Positions 6,044 to 14,821 of a stretch of 64,000 bases of DNA are shown here, piece after piece. The notes below the pieces were generated by a model that saw only the letters and a list, made by a program, of their open reading frames with translations, made no database searches and was not told the DNA's origin. How positions within the stretch are numbered: the first letter of the stretch is position 1; the number at the start of each line of letters is the position of its first letter. The stretch comes from Xanthomonas albilineans (lineage in GTDB: Bacteria; Pseudomonadota; Gammaproteobacteria; Xanthomonadales; Xanthomonadaceae): NCBI RefSeq assembly GCF_002939705.1, contig NZ_MDCB01000002.1:124001-188000 (forward strand), read 5' to 3'. A program made the position numbers and the translations under genes.

Positions 6044-8577
6044 CTGAAATTATTGACGCTTTGAGGCGCTCATGTATCGATAGAGAACGTGACGGTCGCG
6101 TGCGAATCGTGGAACATTCGTTGAGCGGGAATGCTGCCAGGGCGGTGCATAGCTTGTCTGCTGCATTTGCCGTAAGCCCAGCAGATGTACTGACGGCAGC
6201 AACAACTGCACTTCTATATCGGTATACACACGTCGAGCGTCTGGAAATTCAGGTAGCAATCTCTACGAAAGATCCCGGCAAGAGAGTTGTTCCAGTTTTA
6301 CTAGCCTATCAAATAGATCAACCTGGCCAGCAACACTTTTCTGTTCTGCTTGAACATCTGAGTGTCGCCAATGGCACATATCCGACCCAGGATGCACTTA
6401 CACCCGTCATTGCACATGTGTTCGACAGTTTGGAGATGGCATCGCTCGACGTGGCGGGCTGCGTCCTCAAAATCGCCTTTTCCGATCTATCCAAGTCAAG
6501 TGTGATGCGTCTTTCTTATCGTGATGATTATTTGCCGCATGCAGTGGCAGATCGTTTTGCGGCTCATCTATCCCACTTGCTTGAAACGATTGTGGAGCGG
6601 CCTAATCGCGCGATTGACGAACTCTATTATGTTTCAGACACGGACCTGAAGGTGCTCGTTGAATCGGGCTTCGGCCCAAGGCGGCCGTACCCCATCGTGC
6701 CCGTGATTGACCTCGTTGCTCGCTATGCAGAGTATGAGAAATCTCGGGCACCGGCCGTGCTGGATGATAAAACGCAGATGACATACGGCACCTTGTGGAG
6801 CAGAGCAGGTGCTATAGCACACGGCTTGATAAGATTAGGATTGCCTGCACGCAGCCGCGTTGGCGTGTTGATGGAGCGCTCACCAGACTGGATCGCCGTC
6901 ATCATCGGTATTTTTCGGGCAAACATGGTCTACGTACCGTTAAGCATGCGCAATCCACCCGCACGCAATGCCTATATCGTTGCCGATTGTTCAGTAGCAG
7001 TCGTTCTGTGCGAAAGTTCAAAGCGCGCTCGTTTGGACAACATCCAGTGTCCTGTCGTCGACCTCCATCGAATGCCGGTCTCGACTGACATCGAAACCAT
7101 CACTCTACCAGAAGTCTGCCTTGATGACGATGCCTGCGTTATTTATACGTCAGGAAGTACAGGTCATCCCAAAGGTGTTCGTATTACCCACGGCTCGTTG
7201 TCGCATCATATGTTTGCTGCGCGGGAGGTATTTAGACTGCAGGAATGTGTACCAAGAATAGGACAATTCACCGAAGCATCCTTCGATTTTTCCTTGCTCG
7301 AAATCTTCATGGGCCTATGTCATGGCGGTGCTGTTTATATCCATTCACGATCTGAATTGCTTTCGATGACCGAGTATTTCGCCATGCTGGATAAGCATCA
7401 GGTGAATGTTATATGTCTACCGACAGCAGTTTGGCATGAATGGGCGCCGAAACTCGCAGCCGCCCCGAGTTGCTTGCCACGCACGCTTCACACCGCTATT
7501 GTTGGTGGAGAAGCAGCAATTGCGAGTCGATTTTATCCGGCCGGGCCTGCAAAATTTTTGCGCCTCTTTAACATATACGGCCCGACAGAAACGACGATCT
7601 GCGTGTCAACCCATGCTTGCGATTTCAACAAGAGTGCGAAGCGACATGTCCCCATAGGCCGTTCCCTGCCCAATGTCCGGACTTATTTGCTCGACCAAAT
7701 GATGATGCCGGTGGCTGCTGGTATCGTTGGTGAGCTTTGCATCGGTGGACCTATTGTGTCACCCGGCTATATAGGGAGGGAAGATCTCAATGCGAGCCGT
7801 TTTTCAATCCTTAATCTGCCCGGAATAGTCGAGGGCGAGCGGATATACAGAACTGGCGACCTAGCGTTTTTCGACGATGACGGCAATCTCGTCTTCGTAG
7901 GGCGTCGTGACGACCAAATCAAAATTGATGGTGTTCGGATCGGTCTGAACGAAATCGAGATGTGCCTGAGTGCTTGCGAGGATGTACGCCACGCTGTCGT
8001 GACATGGAACGACATGGACGGGACGGATGGGGTTCTTGTGATGCATCTACAGATGGGAGAAAGCTCCCGGGCACATGACCGTGCCGCGCTTGGACGCATT
8101 ACGTCGTACCTGAAGGAACATTTGCAGCCAGCAATGATCCCGCGCCATTATACCTTCATTGATGAGTTTCCTCTTAATGCTAACGGGAAAATCGATCGCG
8201 GAAAACTTCGTGTTCTTCCGGTCTTTGCCACGCAAATACAAACGGTAGAATTGCCACAAGATCCTATCAAGCAACAACTGTGGGCGCTTTGGCACAGACT
8301 CATGCCGGATTATCCACTGGCATCGGTAAACGATGATCTTTTTGCCATGGGGGCATCGTCACTGAGACTTGCCTTCTTCTTTGTGGAGATCGCGATCGCC
8401 TGGAATATCGATATCGACATTCACGCTTTGGACGGTCGCAACACGGTGACAGGGATTGCAAAGCATATTCAGATGATGCTTAGACTGGCTAACACGACCG
8501 CTAGGGAGATTCTCTGCACGAATCAGTTGGGAACCTCTCAAAACCCAGCCACTCCCATTGTGGCAGAGAACGCCTGA
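6040..8577 (+). CDS. Stand-alone NRPS-like protein: partial condensation - adenylation - carrier
   Basis: This is an 845-residue protein. Residues about 1-220 resemble only the C-terminal half of a condensation domain (ending HLLETIVERPNRAIDELYY); there is no HHxxxDG. An adenylation domain follows with A3 YTSGSTGHPKG (about 369), A4 FDFS, A5 NIYGPTETT, A7 YRTGDLA, A8 GRRDDQIKIDGVRIG and A10 NANGKIDR. The Asp of FDFS fits activation of an alpha-amino acid. The carrier domain has DDLFAMGASSLRL with the phosphopantetheine Ser774. There is no thioesterase or reductase domain. With the P450 and two hydrolases upstream this suggests loading, oxidation and release of one amino acid. The start overlaps the previous stop (ATGA). 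Confidence 0.9.
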   Translation: MTEIIDALRRSCIDRERDGRVRIVEHSLSGNAARAVHSLSAAFAVSPADVLTAATTALLYRYTHVERLEIQVAISTKDPGKRVVPVLLAYQIDQPGQQHFSVLLEHLSVANGTYPTQDALTPVIAHVFDSLEMASLDVAGCVLKIAFSDLSKSSVMRLSYRDDYLPHAVADRFAAHLSHLLETIVERPNRAIDELYYVSDTDLKVLVESGFGPRRPYPIVPVIDLVARYAEYEKSRAPAVLDDKTQMTYGTLWSRAGAIAHGLIRLGLPARSRVGVLMERSPDWIAVIIGIFRANMVYVPLSMRNPPARNAYIVADCSVAVVLCESSKRARLDNIQCPVVDLHRMPVSTDIETITLPEVCLDDDACVIYTSGSTGHPKGVRITHGSLSHHMFAAREVFRLQECVPRIGQFTEASFDFSLLEIFMGLCHGGAVYIHSRSELLSMTEYFAMLDKHQVNVICLPTAVWHEWAPKLAAAPSCLPRTLHTAIVGGEAAIASRFYPAGPAKFLRLFNIYGPTETTICVSTHACDFNKSAKRHVPIGRSLPNVRTYLLDQMMMPVAAGIVGELCIGGPIVSPGYIGREDLNASRFSILNLPGIVEGERIYRTGDLAFFDDDGNLVFVGRRDDQIKIDGVRIGLNEIEMCLSACEDVRHAVVTWNDMDGTDGVLVMHLQMGESSRAHDRAALGRITSYLKEHLQPAMIPRHYTFIDEFPLNANGKIDRGKLRVLPVFATQIQTVELPQDPIKQQLWALWHRLMPDYPLASVNDDLFAMGASSLRLAFFFVEIAIAWNIDIDIHALDGRNTVTGIAKHIQMMLRLANTTAREILCTNQLGTSQNPATPIVAENA

Positions 8578-8595
8578 TCCTTGCCTTGTATTGCC

Positions 8596-8679
8596 ATGAT
8601 CATACCCCGCAGTGCGCTGAAGTTTGACTTGTTCGCAGAGGCGTCGCGCCAGCACAAGCGCGATGAGGTGGGCAGGTAA
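8596..8679 (+). pseudogene. Possible truncated IS5-type transposase N-terminus
   Basis: A 27-residue frame starting at the ATG at 8596 reads MIIPRSALKFDLFAEASRQH and then KRDEVGR before TAA. The segment FDLFAEASRQHKRDEVG resembles the extreme N-terminus of IS5-group transposases. It is cut off exactly where the next IS3-like element begins. The fragment is short, so the assignment is tentative. Confidence 0.3.
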
Positions 8680-8742
8680 TCCCCCACAGGTTAGCCGACG
8701 CCATGAATGGAACTTTCTCGTACGTTTTCCCGAGAAGGTTTC

Positions 8743-9001
8743 ATGAAAAAGTCCCGTTTCACCGACAGCCAGATCATCGCCGTGCTCAAGTAGGCCGAGG
8801 CCGGCACACCCGTGCCGGAGCTGTGCCGCGAGTACGGCATCAGCTCGGCGACGTTCCACAAGTGGTGTAGCAAGTTCGGCGGCATGGAGGTATCCATGGT
8901 TGCGCGCATGAAGGCGCTGGAGGAAGGGAGCCGGCGCCTGAAGAAGATGTACGCCGAGGCCCGACTCAGTACTGAATCGCTTAAGAAAGCGCTGGCAAAA
9001 A
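8743..9001 (+). pseudogene. IS3-family OrfA with premature TAG
   Basis: The frame from the ATG at 8743 reads MKKSRFTDSQIIAVLK, then TAG (8791-8793) where intact copies have a sense codon. It continues AEAGTPVPELCREYGISSAT, FHKWCSKFGGMEVSM and on to LEEGSRRLKKMYAEARL. This is the IS3-type HTH plus leucine zipper, inactivated by the nonsense codon at position 17. Confidence 0.85.
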
Positions 9002-9560
9002 ATGGTAAGGCCATCTCAGCGGCGCGAGATGGCCCAATCAGCGGTCGTAGAAGGGCGCGCGACCATCCGACACGCCTGTCAGACATTTGCGGTGAGCCAG
9101 ACCTGCTTCCGGTACAAAGCTAAGGCCAGCGAGGACAATGCCCAGATCGTTGACTGGCTGGTCCGGCTGAAGACGGCCCATCGCGACTGGGGGTGGCCGT
9201 GCTTTCTGTACCTGCGCAATGTGAAGGGGCGGGCTGGAACCACAGGCGGGGTCTATCGAATCTACCGCGAGTTGGAGTTGAACCTGTGGATCAAGCCGAA
9301 GAAGTGGCTGGTTCGGGAAAAGCCCGAGCCGCTAGTCGTACCGCAGACCATCAACCAGGTCGGGTCGATGGATTTCATGCATGACGAGTTGGCCGATGGT
9401 CGCAGCTTTCGGCTGTTCAACGCGCTGGACGACTTCTCAACCGCGAAGGGCTGGGGGGATCGAGGTCGATCTGTCGTTCCCTGGGGAAGGTCTTAACAAG
9501 TCCATCTTCCCCGTCTTTTGCGCGAGCAACCCATTGAATCTTAAAGTCGCTGATTTCGAA
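9002..9560 (+). pseudogene. IS3-family OrfB, frameshifted and truncated
   Basis: The protein begins with the HTH_21 part (VEGRATIRHACQTFAVSQTC, then YKAKASEDNAQIVDWL) and reaches the integrase core: QVGSMDFMHDELADGRSF carries the first catalytic Asp, followed by NALDDFS. A frameshift at about 9440 moves the text into another frame (GIEVDLSFPGEGLN), after which homology stops. The second Asp and the Glu of the DDE triad are missing, so this is a dead remnant. Confidence 0.85.
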
Positions 9561-9625
9561 GGCCTGACTTGTTCAGGCATTCCTTAGCTCCACTTATGGC
9601 GATTGTTAAAATCGGGGGGATTACC

Positions 9626-9754
9626 CTAACAAAACGTCGCGAGCCGCCGCCAGATGGGTGCAGATGGTACGCAGGAACCGCAGTGTATTCGTGGTATGTG
9701 AGGGTTCTGAGCACCGTACGCGCCCGCCTGGCGGCGGCGCAATAGTTTTGTTAG
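9626..9754. repeat. 129-bp imperfect long-hairpin element (REP/MITE-like)
   Basis: The left arm 9626-9653 begins CTAACAAAAC and ends CCGCCGCCAG. The right arm 9728-9754, reverse-complemented, begins CTAACAAAAC and ends CCGCCGCCAG, with a mismatched middle. About 74 bp separate the arms, and that loop itself contains partly complementary pieces (GGTACGC near 9666 and CCGTACGC near 9716). The shape is that of a non-coding palindromic repeat or miniature inverted-repeat element between the IS debris and virB7. Only one copy is in the window. Confidence 0.5.
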
Positions 9755-10217
9755 CTGATCTAATGCTGTCAGTTCACTAAACGGTTCATGTCAGTCGCCG
9801 GCATTCCGTCGCAACCTTTTGGATTTGTGATGAAATTCTCGCAATTTTACCGTTTTCCGAGTAGTTGAACGTTTTTTTGCCAAATACTTGACGTGGCAAT
9901 GCCTATGAGGCAAATTCCATCGAGTAGTTTTTGATTGCTCGGTAATTAGTAATAGGAACAGGGACGTGCATTCAAGCCGATGCACGCAAGGGTGACATGG
10001 AAAGTTTGCTATCACATTCTGCTTTTTTAGGCGTCTATCGCTGCGTCATGGGCATTTCCAGTGTTCATCCGATTGCGTGTACGTCAGCCGTTCGCGGTTT
10101 TCTCAATCAAACGATGCGCGTGCTGTGCAGGGTCGGAGGAAGGTTCCTTGACCAGGCGGGCGGCGGGCTGGATTTTGCTTTTCCATTCAGAAACGTTTCC
10201 GTAATTCAGAGGCCTGC
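9755..10217 (+). promoter_or_regulatory. Non-coding leader upstream of virB7
   Basis: About 460 bp without a convincing gene. Short frames here (for example 9997-10221) have no recognisable domain and run into virB7. The stretch is AT-richer than the core genome and must carry the promoter for the virB operon. virD4, the coupling ATPase normally found upstream in Xanthomonas, is not here. A Shine-Dalgarno AGAGG (10208-10212) precedes the virB7 GTG start. Confidence 0.4.
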
Positions 10218-10661
10218 GTGAAAAGAACGCATATATTTCGGCTGATCGCTACGTTGAGCGCTATTACGCTGTTGAACGCCTGCGCAACCAGTTCTGCACC
10301 GGACTTCCGTGGTAGCTGGAAGCCGGTCAACCGATTCTCCGCATCGACGATGGAGATTCCGCTCTACTCCTCTTACGTATATCAGGCTGTGCCAGTGGAT
10401 GGCACGTTGAAGACGATGCTCGAGCGTTGGTCTAAGGATTCCAATATGGAATTGTCCTACGGCATCCAGTCCGATTACACGCTCTATGCGCCAGTGGCCA
10501 AGATCAATACTGTCAGCATCCAGCAAGCAGTTGCCGAATTGAGCGTGATCTATGAGTCGGAGGGTGTAACTGTCTCTGCTGCTGGTAATCGTATTTTAGT
10601 ACAACCTTCGTCGTCGCTCAGTAGCACTCCTGCGGTCAGCGGCCGAGCAAACGCAAAGTGA
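10218..10661 (+). CDS. virB7: VirB7 outer-membrane lipoprotein of the Xanthomonas-type T4SS
   Basis: This is a 147-residue lipoprotein. The signal peptide ends in a lipobox with Cys22 (LLNAC). Residues about 50-135 form an extra globular domain (YVYQAVPVDGTLKTMLERW, later VSIQQAVAELSVIYESEGV) that matches the N0-type domain described for Xanthomonas citri VirB7. Classical Agrobacterium VirB7 is only about 55 residues and lacks it. VirB7 forms the outer-membrane core complex with VirB9 and VirB10. The gene leads the operon and starts at GTG with AGAGG upstream. Confidence 0.85.
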   Translation: MKRTHIFRLIATLSAITLLNACATSSAPDFRGSWKPVNRFSASTMEIPLYSSYVYQAVPVDGTLKTMLERWSKDSNMELSYGIQSDYTLYAPVAKINTVSIQQAVAELSVIYESEGVTVSAAGNRILVQPSSSLSSTPAVSGRANAK

Positions 10662-10719
10662 CGGCATGCGGGAGCTTGGATGTGCTTCCGCAGTCACATT
10701 ATGAACCTGGTGAAGTCTG

Positions 10720-11694
10720 ATGTTTGGTAAAAATCCCATTGAGAGCGAGAGCGTTAACAAAACTGTTGCGAAGGCGGTTAATTACGAGGTCAGTATTGCT
10801 GATTTGGCACGGCGCAGCGAGCGTCGTGCGTGGTGGGTCGCGTTCAGTGCAATTATCCTGTGCTTGTTGCTCGGTGGCGGTTACTACTACATGCTGCCTC
10901 TGAAGGAAAAGGTTCCCTATCTGGTGATGGCAGATGCGTATACCGGTAACTCGACGGTGTCGGTGTTGCGGGATATCGGTGACGTTAGGAGCATCACTAC
11001 CAGCGAGGCGTTGGCCAGAAGTAATGTCGCCAGATTCATTGCTGCAAGGGAGTCCTATGACTCCGAGATGATGGCCCTGAACGACTGGTCGACAGTGTTT
11101 TCGATGGCGCCAAAAGATACTTCGGTGGGAGAAGAGTACTATGCGTTGCATGCGCCAAATAATCCATCGGCGCCATATTATACTTACGGTAGGACGCGAT
11201 CCATTCGTGTGGCGATCCTGAGTATTACCCTGCAAGGCGGCGGTGGAAAGCCGTATGACGGCGCGAATGTTCGCTTCCAGCGCAGTATCTATGATAAAAA
11301 AAGTGGGCAGTCTACTTTATTGGATAATAAATTCGCTATCCTGGGTTTTCGTTATAATAATAACCTGGTGATGAATGAAGATCTTCGCGTGCAAAACCCG
11401 TTGGGTTTCCAGGTGACAGATTATCGAGTCGATAACGATTACTCGGCGATGCCGGTGCCGCCATCGCCGTCCTTTCAGTCGCCGACGGTGAGCGCGCTGC
11501 AGTCGCATACGGCTGGATCGACAGCCGGACAGCCTTCTATGCCTGGTGGCAGTGGGGGGGCTCCTGCCCAGCAGCAGATGCCGGCTGCAAACCCTGGTAG
11601 TGCACCTGTTTATCCGGCGGCGCAACCTGTTCCTGTCCCGTCTGCGCCCAATGTTGCCCCCCAGAACAATGGCAATGGAGCGAATGTTCGATGA
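10720..11694 (+). CDS. virB8: VirB8 inner-membrane T4SS protein
   Basis: This is a 324-residue bitopic protein: a short cytoplasmic N-terminus, one membrane segment at about residues 37-58 (WWVAFSAIILCLLLGGG), then the periplasmic NTF2-like VirB8 domain containing SYDSEMMALNDWSTVFSMA. The last roughly 80 residues are rich in Pro, Gln, Ala and Gly, an extension beyond the roughly 240-residue classical VirB8. VirB8 nucleates assembly of the channel at the inner membrane. It overlaps virB9 by 4 bp (ATGA). Confidence 0.92.
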   Translation: MFGKNPIESESVNKTVAKAVNYEVSIADLARRSERRAWWVAFSAIILCLLLGGGYYYMLPLKEKVPYLVMADAYTGNSTVSVLRDIGDVRSITTSEALARSNVARFIAARESYDSEMMALNDWSTVFSMAPKDTSVGEEYYALHAPNNPSAPYYTYGRTRSIRVAILSITLQGGGGKPYDGANVRFQRSIYDKKSGQSTLLDNKFAILGFRYNNNLVMNEDLRVQNPLGFQVTDYRVDNDYSAMPVPPSPSFQSPTVSALQSHTAGSTAGQPSMPGGSGGAPAQQQMPAANPGSAPVYPAAQPVPVPSAPNVAPQNNGNGANVR

Positions 11695-12452
11695 GTTTCT
11701 TGACGAAAATTGGTTCTGTGCATATTGCGTTGCTGGCCTTGTGGCTGTTCGCGCCGTTGGCGTCAGCTCAGGTGGTTCAGCAGTACGAGTATGAGCCTGA
11801 CAAGATCTATCAGATCCGTACCGGCCTTGGCATCACCACCCAGGTTGAATTGAGTCCGAACGAAAAGATCCTTGATTACAGCACTGGTTTTACCAGCGGT
11901 TGGGAACTCAGCCGTCGCGAGAACGTCTTCTATCTGAAACCGAAGAACGTCGATGTTGACACGAATATGATGATCCGGACTGCCACCCATTCCTATATTT
12001 TGGAATTGAAAGTGGTCGCCACAGATTGGCAGCGGCTGGAGCAGGCCAAGCAGGCCGGCGTACAGTACAAGGTGTCCTTTACTTATCCGAAGGATACTAG
12101 TTTCGCTGCGGCGAGTGAGAAAGTGAAGGATGAGTCGCAGCTGGATACGCGGCTGACGAAAGATCGTCATTATTATTTCGATTACGACTACTCCACGCGT
12201 TCTAAGCAAGTGTGGATCGTACCAAGTAGTGTTTATGACGATGGAAAATTCACTTACATAAAAATGGATCTGGCACGTTTCCCGACGGGAAATTTTCCGG
12301 TCGTGTTCGGTCGAGAGAAGGAAAATGATGAGGATTTTTTGGTCAATACCACAGTCGAAGGCAATACCTTGATTGTTCATGGGACCTATCCATTTCTGGT
12401 CATCCGTCATGGAAAGAATGTTGTCGGCCTGCGTAGGAATAAGCAAAAGTGA
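11691..12452 (+). CDS. virB9: VirB9 T4SS core-complex protein
   Basis: This is a 253-residue periplasmic protein with a clear signal peptide (cleavage after ASA, residue 26). The VirB9 N-terminal domain (YEYEPDKIYQIRTGLGITT) and the C-terminal beta domain (PSSVYDDGKFTYIKMD, ending VIRHGKNVVGLRR) are both complete. VirB9 pairs with VirB7 and VirB10 in the outer-membrane core complex. It overlaps virB8 by 4 bp, and its TGA lies within the GTGA start of virB10. Confidence 0.93.
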   Translation: MSFLTKIGSVHIALLALWLFAPLASAQVVQQYEYEPDKIYQIRTGLGITTQVELSPNEKILDYSTGFTSGWELSRRENVFYLKPKNVDVDTNMMIRTATHSYILELKVVATDWQRLEQAKQAGVQYKVSFTYPKDTSFAAASEKVKDESQLDTRLTKDRHYYFDYDYSTRSKQVWIVPSSVYDDGKFTYIKMDLARFPTGNFPVVFGREKENDEDFLVNTTVEGNTLIVHGTYPFLVIRHGKNVVGLRRNKQK

Positions 12453-13636
12453 ATTCGAACATGCCTCCTTCTGACGAAAATAACGGCCATGATCAGGGTC
12501 AGCCGCGTTCTCCGCAATCGGGTAACGCTAACCGAGAGAATCCCTATTTCGCTCGTCATCGACAGGCCACCGATCCGGATCTTGACGCCAATGAGCCAGT
12601 TCTCAGGTCAAGCGACCTAAAGAAGCTCAATCGCAAAGCATTGGTCTTCTTGGGGGGCGTTGCATTGCTGTTGGTCCTGGCGATTTTCTGGATCGTCGGT
12701 GGCGGGCGTGATTCAGCACCGCCGCCCAAGCCACGCCAGGAAGCAGTGGTTGCGCCCGCCTTACCGCAGACCGCCGCTCCGCCGCCGCCGCCGCAGGCGG
12801 AACCGGTCCCGTTGGCTGAGCAGCCGAATTTGCCACTCATGCCCCCCATGCCACCCGCTACTGTGGCGCAAGATATGCGCCCTTCGCGTCAGGAGCGGGG
12901 GCCCTCGCTGTTGGAGCGCCGTATGGCGGGTATGCAAGACGCTGGTGGCGGCCAGCAGCAAGGCACCGCAGGGCTATTGCCTGGGCAAGAACAGGGCGCA
13001 GCCCAGCAAAAGCAACAGGATCAGGAAACCTCGGCCAAGCCGATCGCCAATCCGGACGGATTGTTGGTGCGTGGCACCTACATTCGCTGTGTACTTGAGA
13101 CGCGCATCATTACCGACTTCCCGGGCTTCACATCCTGCATCATCACCGAGCCCGTATATTCCATCAACGGCAGACGCCTATTGCTGCCAAAGGGGTCCAA
13201 GATGTTGGGTCAGTATGGTGCAGTAGAGCCGACAGGTCCGCGCATGCAGGTGGTCTGGGATCGCATCACGACCCCGACTGGGATCGACGTCACTATGGTG
13301 GGGCCTGGTGTCGACAATCTTGGCAGTGCAGGTCATCCCGGCCAGTACAACGCACATTGGCCAAGCCGTATCTCGTCCGCTCTGATGATCAGTCTTCTCA
13401 GCGATGCGTTCAAATGGGAGGCGGCTGAACACGGCCCGAAGACGACGTCGGTCGGTCTCAATTCCGGCGTCGTCACCCAACAGCCTTATGAGAGTAATAC
13501 AGCGCAATCTATACAACGTCTGGCGGACCAAGCGTTGGATCATCGCCACCCAGCGACTGTCACCATCAATCAAGGCACCGTAATCAATGTGTATGTTGCC
13601 AAGGATGTCGATTTCACTGCGGTGTTGCCGCGATGA
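12449..13636 (+). CDS. virB10: VirB10 T4SS core-complex protein
   Basis: This 395-residue protein spans the envelope. It has a cytoplasmic N-terminus, a membrane helix at about residues 63-84 (ALVFLGGVALLLVLAIFWIV), a Pro-rich periplasmic linker (about 90-135) and the TrbI/VirB10 beta-barrel domain (LLVRGTYIRCVLETRIITD onward), including the GTVINVYVAKDVDF end. VirB10 senses ATP use at the inner membrane and gates the outer-membrane pore. The start is a GTG overlapping the virB9 stop; a nearby ATG (12461) would remove four residues. Confidence 0.93.
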   Translation: MNSNMPPSDENNGHDQGQPRSPQSGNANRENPYFARHRQATDPDLDANEPVLRSSDLKKLNRKALVFLGGVALLLVLAIFWIVGGGRDSAPPPKPRQEAVVAPALPQTAAPPPPPQAEPVPLAEQPNLPLMPPMPPATVAQDMRPSRQERGPSLLERRMAGMQDAGGGQQQGTAGLLPGQEQGAAQQKQQDQETSAKPIANPDGLLVRGTYIRCVLETRIITDFPGFTSCIITEPVYSINGRRLLLPKGSKMLGQYGAVEPTGPRMQVVWDRITTPTGIDVTMVGPGVDNLGSAGHPGQYNAHWPSRISSALMISLLSDAFKWEAAEHGPKTTSVGLNSGVVTQQPYESNTAQSIQRLADQALDHRHPATVTINQGTVINVYVAKDVDFTAVLPR

Positions 13637-13654
13637 CCGCCTGAGGAATCTGAT

Positions 13655-14710
13655 GTGACTTTCGAAGAATCTCCGACCGCACAGATTTCGACGGATTTTC
13701 TGGATTACCAGTATTCGGTGCTGGGAATCCTAGATTATCTCAATTCTCCAGACGTGACGGAAATCTGCATCAACCGTCCTGGTGAGTTGTACCTGGAGAC
13801 GCTGCGTGGCTGGCAGCGAATGGAAATACCGTCGTTGACCTTCGAACGTGCGCGGCAGTTCTGCACTTCGGTGGTCAACGAGAGCAACACCGGTCAGCGC
13901 ATCACCGATGTAGATCCAGTCGTGTCGCTGACCTTCCCGACCGGGCAGCGTGCCCAGTTCGTCATTCCTCCCGCTTGTGATGCGGGGAAAATATCGATCA
14001 CGATTCGTCTTCCGTCCAAGCATACCAAGACCTTAGAGCAGTATCAGCAAGACGGGTTTTTCCAGGAGATCCTGGAAATGCAGGTAGGAATCAGCGAACA
14101 GGATCTTGAGTTGCTTGAATTGCGGCGCCAGCGCGATTATGCCGAGTTCTTCAAGAAAGCTGTCTTGTTCAAGAAGAACATTGTCGTCGCAGGTGCTACC
14201 GGTAGCGGCAAGACGACGTTCATGAAGTCGCTGGTTAATCACATTCCCAATGAAGAACGCCTGGTAACGATCGAGGATGCGCGCGAACTGTTTATCACGC
14301 AACCAAATGCGGTGCATTTGCTTTACTCGAAAGGTGGGCAAAGTACGAGTAATGTGACGGCGAAGAGTTGCATGGAAGCCTGCCTGCGAATGAAGCCGGA
14401 TCGCATTATTCTGGCTGAGTTGCGTGGTGACGAATCGTTTTATTTCATCCGTAATTGCGCTTCAGGCCATCCTGGTTCCATCACCAGTTGCCATGCCGGT
14501 AGCATCGGGCAGACTTGGGATCAGTTGGCTCTGATGGTCAAGGCGTCGGCCGAAGGTTCGGGATTGGAGTTCTCGGTCATCAAACGCTTGTTGATGATGA
14601 CCATCGACATTGTGGTGCATATCAAGTCGCATGCTGGGCGGCGCTATATCACTGGTATCGATTTCGATCCGGAACGTACGCTCTCCGGCGGGATGAGTGA
14701 TTTTCATTGA
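13655..14710 (+). CDS. virB11: VirB11 hexameric T4SS ATPase
   Basis: This is a 351-residue traffic ATPase. It contains Walker A VAGATGSGKTTF (about 178-189), an Asp box (LVTIEDARELF), Walker B-like IILAELRGDE (about 251) and the His box GHPGSITSCHAGS (about 270). All motifs expected for the VirB11/PulE family are present, so it should be active. It powers pilus biogenesis and switches VirB4 between roles. The start is GTG at 13655, 18 bp after virB10. Its end leaves a 111-bp gap before virB1. Confidence 0.94.
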   Translation: MTFEESPTAQISTDFLDYQYSVLGILDYLNSPDVTEICINRPGELYLETLRGWQRMEIPSLTFERARQFCTSVVNESNTGQRITDVDPVVSLTFPTGQRAQFVIPPACDAGKISITIRLPSKHTKTLEQYQQDGFFQEILEMQVGISEQDLELLELRRQRDYAEFFKKAVLFKKNIVVAGATGSGKTTFMKSLVNHIPNEERLVTIEDARELFITQPNAVHLLYSKGGQSTSNVTAKSCMEACLRMKPDRIILAELRGDESFYFIRNCASGHPGSITSCHAGSIGQTWDQLALMVKASAEGSGLEFSVIKRLLMMTIDIVVHIKSHAGRRYITGIDFDPERTLSGGMSDFH

Positions 14711-14821
14711 GGCTATAATTTTCTTGAATGTTGATTGGCTTTACATTTTTCTTCAACGATGTCTCATCTGTGACTCCTAGGTATTTGGCTATGGAGTTTA
14801 TACATACGGAGTAAAGGCTGC

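Larger units (their letters stand above)
8689..9560 (+). mobile_element. Decayed IS3-family (IS1404-like) element
   Basis: OrfA and OrfB remnants of a single IS3-group element lie just downstream of the NRPS-like gene and before the VirB region. OrfA has a nonsense codon and OrfB is frameshifted and truncated, so the element is dead. With the debris at 1.2-2.8 kb it brackets the P450 operon with IS sequence on both sides. Confidence 0.8.

Noticed and set aside
9997-10221. A 74-codon plus-strand frame upstream of virB7
   Set aside because: No domain, no clear ribosome-binding site, and it runs into the virB7 start.
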